Below are positions 7,416 through 11,630 of a stretch of DNA of 11,630 nucleotides, piece by piece; position 1 is the stretch's first letter; each line of letters starts with the position of its first letter. Origin of the DNA: Cyanobacteria bacterium K_DeepCast_35m_m2_023. GTDB taxonomy: Bacteria > Cyanobacteriota > Cyanobacteriia > PCC-6307 > Cyanobiaceae. Where the stretch lies: NCBI GenBank assembly GCA_016882345.1, contig VGQR01000037.1:1-11630 (forward strand), read 5' to 3'. The position numbers and the translations under genes were made by a program. Under the pieces are notes generated by a model, which ran no database searches, had not been told where the DNA came from, and was given only the letters and a program-made list of their open reading frames with translations.

Positions 7416-7546
7416 TCGGTGATCCGCGTTTGATTGGGCTTCTCGGCCCCCGCGGACAAAATCGACGGGAATGGCCGTTGGGCGATGTATGAATGGCGGG
7501 TCCTACAGGCCCGGTCACCGGGTGCCTGTGAGCCCCAATTCCTTTC
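7416..7546. promoter_or_regulatory. petF upstream region with candidate -10
   Basis: This 131-bp gap separates prmA from petF. TATGAAT at 7488-7494, preceded by TG at 7486-7487, could be a -10 element, but no good -35 lies 16-18 bp before it. Ferredoxin is normally a strongly expressed gene with its own promoter, so the start probably lies here. The exact position cannot be fixed from sequence. Confidence 0.35.
7505..7529 (+). promoter_or_regulatory. Hairpin in the petF 5' leader
   Basis: ACAGG...CCTGT (5 bp) encloses CCCGG-TCA-CCGGG (5 bp, 3-nt loop), with a 2-nt bulge on the 3' side only. The structure ends 17 nt before the petF ATG. No T-tract follows, so it is not a terminator. It could stabilise the mRNA or affect translation. 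No strong Shine-Dalgarno is seen between it and the ATG (CCCCAATTCCTTTC). Confidence 0.6.
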
Positions 7547-7846
7547 ATGGCTTCCTACAAGGTCACCCTCATCAACGAGAGCGAAGGCCTCAACAAGACC
7601 ATCGAGGTTCCCGAAGACCAGTACATCCTCGACGCTGCTGAAGAGCAGGGCATCGACCTTCCCTACTCGTGCCGTGCTGGTGCTTGCTCCACCTGCGCCG
7701 GCAAGATCACCGCTGGCACCGTTGATCAGAGCGACCAGAGCTTCCTTGACGATGACCAGATCGAAGCCGGTTTCGTGCTGACCTGCGTGGCCTATCCCAC
7801 CAGCGACTGCACCATCAACACCCACGCCGAAGAAGAGCTGTATTGA
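7547..7846 (+). CDS. petF: Plant-type [2Fe-2S] ferredoxin
   Basis: This is a soluble 99-residue electron carrier that takes electrons from photosystem I and passes them to ferredoxin-NADP reductase and other enzymes. The cluster ligands are Cys42, Cys47 and Cys50 in [10 protein letters not shown] and Cys80 in VLTCVAYP, with the standard spacing. The C-terminus EEELY and the overall acidity are typical of photosynthetic ferredoxins of about 97-99 residues. An additional cysteine, Cys88, lies outside the cluster. The start MASYKVTLI is standard. The gene is apparently transcribed alone: a leader hairpin precedes it (7505-7529) and a good intrinsic terminator follows (7924-7950). Cyanobacteria often hold several ferredoxins; this one looks like the main photosynthetic type. 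Confidence 0.97.
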   Translation: MASYKVTLINESEGLNKTIEVPEDQYILDAAEEQGIDLPYSCRAGACSTCAGKITAGTVDQSDQSFLDDDQIEAGFVLTCVAYPTSDCTINTHAEEELY

Positions 7847-7923
7847 TCCAATAACGGGTGAGACGGGCGGCCGTTGGCTCGTCCCTATCACCCGGGATCT
7901 GCTTGCTCCTTCACCCCATCTCT

Positions 7924-7950
7924 GCCACCCTGCGGGGTGGCAATTTTGAT
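7924..7950 (+). terminator. Intrinsic terminator after petF
   Basis: GCCACCC (7924-7930), loop TGCG and GGGTGGC (7935-7941) form a perfect 7-bp GC-rich stem followed by AATTTTGAT. It lies 78 nt after the petF stop. An earlier, looser stem in the same region (GGGTGA at 7856-7861 with TCACCC at 7888-7893) may also protect the 3' end. The ATG of the next gene begins at 7949, only 8 nt past the stem. Confidence 0.85.
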
Positions 7951-8344
7951 GGTCGCGCTGGCATTGACCCCGGTTCAGCTTCTGCTCGCGCACGGCAGTG
8001 TACACACCAGTCCAGGCGGCCAGTACAGCTACCGGGTCCTGGGGCCCTGCTGCCGTCTGTTTGATCGCGAAGAGCTGCCGTGGCCCTGTTGCCGGCTGGC
8101 CTGGCGCAGCAAGGAGCCCAGCTGGCGTCGCATCGGCCGTCGCTTTGTGCCCGATCTGGCGTCCCGGCGTTGCCCTTCGTATGCCGTGGAGCTGCTGCAG
8201 CCAGGCACCCGCCCGACCCGCACCGTGATCACCTTGTTTCCGCAGCGGCTCTCGTCCGAGTTGCAGGAGTGGTGGTACAGCAAGCAGCCAGCATCGATGC
8301 TGCCAGCTAACGCGACTCCGCACTCCAGCCTGAGCCCAGGCTGA
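7949..8344 (+). CDS. Small protein with two Cys-Cys pairs, unknown function
   Basis: This is a 131-residue frame from ATG 7949. The middle looks like a real, constrained protein: GGQYSYRVLGPCCRLFDR (23-40), LPWPCCRLAW (43-52), SWRRIGRRFVP (58-68), VELLQPGTRPTRTVITLFPQ (80-99) and LQEWW. It is strongly basic and tryptophan-rich. The two CC pairs are 13 residues apart and could bind a metal or form disulfides, but there is no recognised zinc-finger pattern. I do not recognise a family. The start is uncertain: ATG 7949 follows the petF terminator directly and has no Shine-Dalgarno. The last 38 bp overlap the convergent aquaporin-like gene. It may be a lineage-specific cyanobacterial protein. Confidence 0.65.
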   Translation: MVALALTPVQLLLAHGSVHTSPGGQYSYRVLGPCCRLFDREELPWPCCRLAWRSKEPSWRRIGRRFVPDLASRRCPSYAVELLQPGTRPTRTVITLFPQRLSSELQEWWYSKQPASMLPANATPHSSLSPG

Positions 8345-8950
8345 GCAGCAGCCCAGCCGCCAGCAGTTCGGCTGCGATCATCGGCAACACCCCGGCTTTG
8401 CCGAGGCTGATCATCCCGATGGCAATGGCGGGGTTGTAAAGCCCGAACCGCTCAATCCACCGAGCAGCACCAGCACGGCCACACCGCCGCCGATCACCAC
8501 TCCCGACAGGGGTTGGGCAAAGGGGCACAGCCGCCCCTCCCGGCTCCAGATCAGGATGAGGCCGAACAGCAGCAGGCTGTAGGTCAGCTCGGAGGCAAAG
8601 CCATCCACGACGAGCGGCTGTCCCGCTGATGCCCGTGGATCCAGCCAGAAACCCACGATGGCACCGCCAATCTGGGCTGAGGCGTAGGCCAGGGTCTCCA
8701 GCAGGCCCGCTGGCTGCAACACGCCCTTCCAGCCCCAACGCCGCTGGTTGAGCAGCAGGGTCACCGCCGGATTGAGATGGGCACCGGTGAATCGCCCCAG
8801 CAGGTGGATCAGCAGGCTGAGCATCAGGCCGATTGTGCAGGCCTGGGCAAAGCGCGACAGGTCGCTGTGGCTCAACAGCGTGATGCAGTGGGCCAGTGCT
8901 GCGGTTCCCATGGCCTCAAGCAGGGAGCGCTGGGCCAGTGACAAGCTCAT
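8307..8950 (-). pseudogene. Aquaporin/MIP-family channel, frameshifted
   Basis: From ATG 8950 (MSLSLAQRSLLEAMGTAALA) the frame encodes a MIP channel through the first pore motif (FTGAHLNPAVTLLLNQ) and further helices to VLLGGLSGSG. It then runs into a premature TGA at 8411. The correct continuation lies in another frame: LYNPAIAIGMISLGKAG and a last helix, ending with TAG at 8309-8307. The span of 644 nt is one short of 215 codons. Adding one G to the GGG at 8442-8444 (plus-strand CCC) restores a 214-residue protein. This is either a real one-base deletion or a sequence error. The residue after the second NPA is Ile, where typical aquaporins have Arg, so water or solute selectivity would be unusual. 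Upstream, the psbV terminator ends 16 nt before the start. Confidence 0.85.
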
Positions 8951-8965
8951 GACGAACCGGTAGGG

Positions 8966-8999
8966 CAAACAAAAAGCCCGGTCGCTGAACGGCCGGGCT
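8966..8999 (-). terminator. Intrinsic terminator after psbV
   Basis: On the minus strand AGCCCGG and CCGGGCT form a 7-bp stem (8993-8999 with 8975-8981). An inner CG/CG pair sits in the 11-nt loop, and TTTTTGTTTG follows. It lies 45 nt beyond the psbV stop and has the full intrinsic terminator form on that strand only. Confidence 0.92.
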
Positions 9000-9044
9000 G
9001 TGGTGTCGACGCCTAGGGCATCGCGGACTGGGCTGAGATGGGGG

Positions 9045-9563
9045 TCAGAAGTAAATCTTGCCGCCACCCCACTGGATGCCCTGCACCTTGGGGGCCACCA
9101 GGATGTAACCGGCCATCAGACGCAGATCGTCATCGTTGAGATCGCGCATCTTCACGAACACGTCACTGCTGCGCAGGCTGGGGTGCACATCGGCAATGCT
9201 GTACTCACCGTCGTACGAGGTGGGGTCCTTCATGTAGTCGACCAGGGCTTCGACGTTGTCGCGAGACGGCGTGGCCAGGGCCAGGGTCTCGGGGTCAAGG
9301 CCAACGTTCTGGTTGGTCTTGGTGATGCCGCCGGCGTGGCATTCACCGCAGCTGTTGTTGAACAGCTTGCGGCCAGACTTGATCTCCTGTTCGCTGAAGG
9401 TCACCTGGCTGCCGTCTGGGGTGGCGGGCACGGTGAGCTGATCGGCGCTCCATTGGGCAGCCAGGGCCTGACCCGCAAAGCCGGTGCACAGCAGCAGAGC
9501 CAGGGGAAGCACCAGCAGGGCGCGAAGAACAGCGCGGGCAGCGGTCGAGAGGAGACGGGCCAT
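9045..9563 (-). CDS. psbV: Cytochrome c-550, extrinsic photosystem II subunit (PsbV)
   Basis: PsbV is a lumenal haem protein that caps the oxygen-evolving complex. The precursor has 172 residues. A hydrophobic signal peptide with Arg residues near the start ends in QALA, with cleavage after residue 35, leaving a mature chain of 137 residues, the normal size. The c-type haem site is CGECH (72-76), and the second axial histidine is His127 in ADVHPSLRSSD, as expected for this bis-histidine cytochrome. The C-terminus QWGGGKIYF is typical. The start at ATG 9563 gives the signal peptide directly. A possible -10, GATACA on the minus strand (9592-9587), lies about 25 nt upstream, without a clear -35. 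A strong terminator follows at 8966-8999. The gene appears intact. Confidence 0.97.
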   Translation of the reverse strand: MARLLSTAARAVLRALLVLPLALLLCTGFAGQALAAQWSADQLTVPATPDGSQVTFSEQEIKSGRKLFNNSCGECHAGGITKTNQNVGLDPETLALATPSRDNVEALVDYMKDPTSYDGEYSIADVHPSLRSSDVFVKMRDLNDDDLRLMAGYILVAPKVQGIQWGGGKIYF

Positions 9564-9639
9564 GGGACGAGCCTGAATGGAGACCTTGTATCACGGCAGA
9601 AGGGTCCCCCGGGTCAGAAACACGTGAACTGTTGCAGGC

Positions 9640-10602
9640 CTACTCAGCAGCTTCTGGTTCAAGGGGCGCCACGGCGATGCTCAGAAAATCCTTGGCCACC
9701 GTCGTGTTGGCAAAAATGGCGCGCGCCTCGTTCACCAGGTCATCCGGGGTCATCGGGTTGCCGGGCATGTAGCGCGGGCTCAGATGGGTCAGGACCAGCT
9801 GCTTGACCCCTGCTTCCAAGGCGGTCTGGGCGGCCATTGTGCTGGTGGAGTGCTGGCGGGCGATCGCCATCTCGGCTTCCCCATGGGAAAAGGTGCTCTC
9901 GTGAATCAGCAGGTCGGCCCCATGGGCCAGCGCCACGGCCGCTTCGCTGAACACCGTGTCGGTGCAATAGACCACGCTGGCGCCAGGGCGTTCGGGTCCG
10001 CAGAGGCTGGATCCCTTGATGATGCGGCCATCGTCCAGTGTCACGTCCTGGCCGGCTTTGAGCCGGGCGTAGATCGGCCCCGGCGGGATGCCGAGGCTGC
10101 GGGCGCGCTCGACATCAAAACGGCCGGGCCTGGGCTTTTGGTCGACCCGGTAGGCGTAGGCAGGGACCCGATGGGTCAAGGGCGTGCAGCGGACGCTGAT
10201 GTCGTCATCGTCCAGCAGCACGGCGCCGCTGGCTGCCGCCTGCCTGACCCTGTGGGTGCGCAGGGGGTAGCCGATCCGCGTCGAGCTGGTGCGCAGCACC
10301 CCTTCGAGGTAGTCGCGCAGGGGATCGGGCCCGTAGAGGTCAATGCCGGGGCAGGTGCCGGCCAAGCCGAGGCTGGCCAGCAGTCCTGGCAGGCCGAACA
10401 CGTGATCCCCGTGCATGTGGGTGATGAACACCCGCCGCAGTTGGCTGACCCGAAGCTCGCTGCGCAAAAACTGGTGTTGGGTGGCTTCGCCGCAGTCGAA
10501 CAACCACAGTTCGCTGCGCTGTGGCAGCCGCAGCGCCACAGCCGACACGTTGCGGCCTCGTGTCGGCACGCCCGAACTGGTGCCCAGAAAGGTGACCTGC
10601 AC
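9640..10602 (-). CDS. rnz: Ribonuclease Z (tRNA 3' endonuclease)
   Basis: RNase Z cleaves tRNA precursors after the discriminator base, in the cytoplasm. From GTG 10602 the protein has 320 residues, the normal length of the short bacterial form. It begins [20 protein letters not shown] (the first V read as Met). The zinc-binding signature THMHGDH (His62, His64, Asp66, His67) is complete. The further ligands appear as LTH (His144), CTDT (Asp215) and LTHLS (His273). The tRNA-gripping arm is seen in [14 protein letters not shown], and HEST follows near 234. An in-frame GTG at 10641 would add 13 residues, but the family N-terminus starts at 10602, where AGAGG lies 10 nt upstream. No terminator is visible before psbV, which follows 76 bp away on the same strand. 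The CCA-less tRNA-Val in this window is a fitting substrate. Confidence 0.95.
   Translation of the reverse strand: MQVTFLGTSSGVPTRGRNVSAVALRLPQRSELWLFDCGEATQHQFLRSELRVSQLRRVFITHMHGDHVFGLPGLLASLGLAGTCPGIDLYGPDPLRDYLEGVLRTSSTRIGYPLRTHRVRQAAASGAVLLDDDDISVRCTPLTHRVPAYAYRVDQKPRPGRFDVERARSLGIPPGPIYARLKAGQDVTLDDGRIIKGSSLCGPERPGASVVYCTDTVFSEAAVALAHGADLLIHESTFSHGEAEMAIARQHSTSTMAAQTALEAGVKQLVLTHLSPRYMPGNPMTPDDLVNEARAIFANTTVAKDFLSIAVAPLEPEAAE
9859..9868. repeat. HIP1 palindrome (GGCGATCGCC)
   Basis: This is the second full HIP1 copy of the window, inside the rnz coding region. Confidence 0.6.
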
Positions 10603-10669
10603 GCCCGTCCAACCTCTGGCGCATGCTGCCACGGCCGTCACAATTGGCTGCTGCTGCCGTTGATCTGCG

Positions 10670-11630
10670 GTGAACCCGCCCCGCCTGCCCGTTGTGATCG
10701 CCCAGCTCTGGCCGTTGGCCCTGTTGGCATCGGGGTCGTGGCTTCCGGCGCAGGCCCAGCTGGCCGCGGCGCCGCGCCAGCTCGAACGACCGTCGCTGGC
10801 GGCCGAGTCGCCGGCGCTGGCCGAGCCGCTGGTCCGGGTGCTGCTGTTTGAGGGGGGGGCGCTGAGCCTTGCTGCGGCCGGTCAGCCGTTGCAACTGTCA
10901 GACCAGTCCGGGCGGGTTCTGGGGGTGCTGGAGCCCGGTGGTGCGCTGCTGCTGCAGGTTGATGCCGCTGGGGGAGCCGGGCTGCGCTGGTCGATCGAGG
11001 GGGTGATCAGGCCCCCCTCGCCGGCTGCCGAGGGCCAGGAGGGCGTCAACGAGATCTGGCTTGAGCCCACCGCCCCAGACGCTCGGGTTGTGCTGCAGCA
11101 GCGGCAGTACCGCGGACGGTTGCAGATCCGCCGTCAGGCCCTGGGGCTGCAGGCCATCAATCACCTGCCGCTCGAGCTCTACCTGCCCAGCGTGGTGGGC
11201 AGCGAGATGCCTTCAGGCTGGCCCCAGTCAGCGCTGCGGGCCCAGGCGGTGGCCGCGCGCACCTATGCCTTGCGCCAGCGCAAGCCCGCCCAACCCTTTG
11301 ATCTGCGGTCCACCGTCAGCTCTCAGATGTATCGCGGCCTTGAGAGCGAGACCGACTCCACCCGCGAAGCGGTGGCGGCCACCCGCGCTCAGGTGCTCAC
11401 CTACCGGGGCGACCTGATCGAAGCGGTCTTCCACAGCAGCGCCGGCGGTAGCACCGAAGCCAGCGGTGACCTTTGGGCCCAGCAGCTGCCCTATCTGATT
11501 CCAGTTCCTGATTACGATGATTTCAGCCCGGTGCGCAGCTGGCACGAGCGTTTTGAGGCCGAGACCTTGCGTCAGCTGTTCGGCGAGACCGATGGGGTGG
11601 TGGCGCTCACTGTCTTGGCCCGCAGCAGCA
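10670..11630 (+). CDS. SpoIID/LytB-domain protein (3' end outside window)
   Basis: The open frame starts after a TGA at 10661, and the first usable start is GTG 10670 ([20 protein letters not shown]). This gives a plausible signal peptide ending near AQAQ; GTG 10694 is an alternative. At about residues 165-280 a SpoIID domain is clear: [20 protein letters not shown] (171-190) includes the glutamate (E179) at the catalytic position of SpoIID. It is followed by [19 protein letters not shown] and [17 protein letters not shown]. SpoIID in sporulators is a peptidoglycan lytic transglycosylase; cyanobacteria do not sporulate, so the likely role is cell-wall turnover in the periplasm. The gene is cut after 320 codons and is divergent from rnz across 67 bp. 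A run of eight G (10852-10859) lies inside the coding region. Confidence 0.88.
   Translation, partial: MNPPRLPVVIAQLWPLALLASGSWLPAQAQLAAAPRQLERPSLAAESPALAEPLVRVLLFEGGALSLAAAGQPLQLSDQSGRVLGVLEPGGALLLQVDAAGGAGLRWSIEGVIRPPSPAAEGQEGVNEIWLEPTAPDARVVLQQRQYRGRLQIRRQALGLQAINHLPLELYLPSVVGSEMPSGWPQSALRAQAVAARTYALRQRKPAQPFDLRSTVSSQMYRGLESETDSTREAVAATRAQVLTYRGDLIEAVFHSSAGGSTEASGDLWAQQLPYLIPVPDYDDFSPVRSWHERFEAETLRQLFGETDGVVALTVLARSS

Noticed and set aside
7310..8323. Minus-strand open frame of 337 codons crossing the prmA end, petF and the next gene
   Set aside because: It is antisense to well-identified genes and to the petF leader and terminator, and has no recognisable motifs.
8951..9067. Upstream extension of the aquaporin-like frame to 9067
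   Set aside because: The extension would cross the psbV terminator and the psbV 3' end; MSLSLAQRSLL at 8950 is a normal MIP N-terminus.
9621..9626. CACGTG palindrome between psbV and rnz
   Set aside because: A six-base palindrome is expected by chance, and no wider symmetry or known regulator site supports it.
9784..10851. Plus-strand open frame of 355 codons opposite rnz
   Set aside because: It is antisense to a complete RNase Z with all metal ligands; its composition is typical of a shadow frame.
1..11630. Search by eye for CRISPR arrays, transposon ends, integrase or toxin-antitoxin genes
   Set aside because: No spaced direct repeats, terminal inverted repeats with a transposase, or small gene pairs of that type were seen.

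Overview
The window is about 65% GC (by eye) and reads as ordinary chromosomal core from a high-GC unicellular cyanobacterium of the Synechococcus/Cyanobium type. The main evidence is a cytochrome c-550 of photosystem II (psbV), a plant-type [2Fe-2S] ferredoxin (petF), a photosystem II S4-domain protein, and an RNase Z beside a tRNA gene that does not encode its CCA end. Intergenic gaps are short. I see no insertion sequence, integrase, CRISPR array or phage gene, and no block of deviating composition.

Layout. 1-1258 (minus): an EVE-domain protein followed by a multi-pass membrane protein that runs off the left edge. 1335-2009 (plus): a second membrane protein with the same layout as the first. 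1996-3417 (minus): murD, preceded 14 nt upstream by tRNA-Val(GAC) at 3432-3503. 3587-4833 (minus): a two-gene unit, a small two-helix membrane protein then the S4-domain protein. 4915-7415 (plus): serA and prmA, joined by TGATG. 7547-7846 (plus): petF, with a hairpin in its leader and a clear intrinsic terminator. 7949-8344 (plus): a small cysteine-pair protein of unknown function. 8307-8950 (minus): an aquaporin-family gene with a one-base frameshift just before its second NPA motif. 9045-9563 (minus): psbV with a strong terminator. 9640-10602 (minus): RNase Z. 10670 to the right edge (plus): a SpoIID/LytB-domain protein, cut by the window.

The genes serve photosynthetic electron transport (petF, psbV, perhaps the S4 protein), serine synthesis (serA), cell wall (murD, perhaps the SpoIID-like protein) and translation (tRNA-Val, rnz, prmA). 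The tRNA and rnz are functionally related, because RNase Z is the expected 3' processor of CCA-less tRNA precursors.

I did not find a convincing undescribed multi-gene system. The points most worth a second look are the frameshifted aquaporin-like gene, which also lacks the usual arginine after its second NPA; the pair of related membrane proteins around the EVE gene; the perfect 14-bp palindrome that forms the shared 3' ends of two convergent genes; the tRNA-Val-murD junction; and two cases (petF, psbV) where a gene starts a few bases after a strong terminator.
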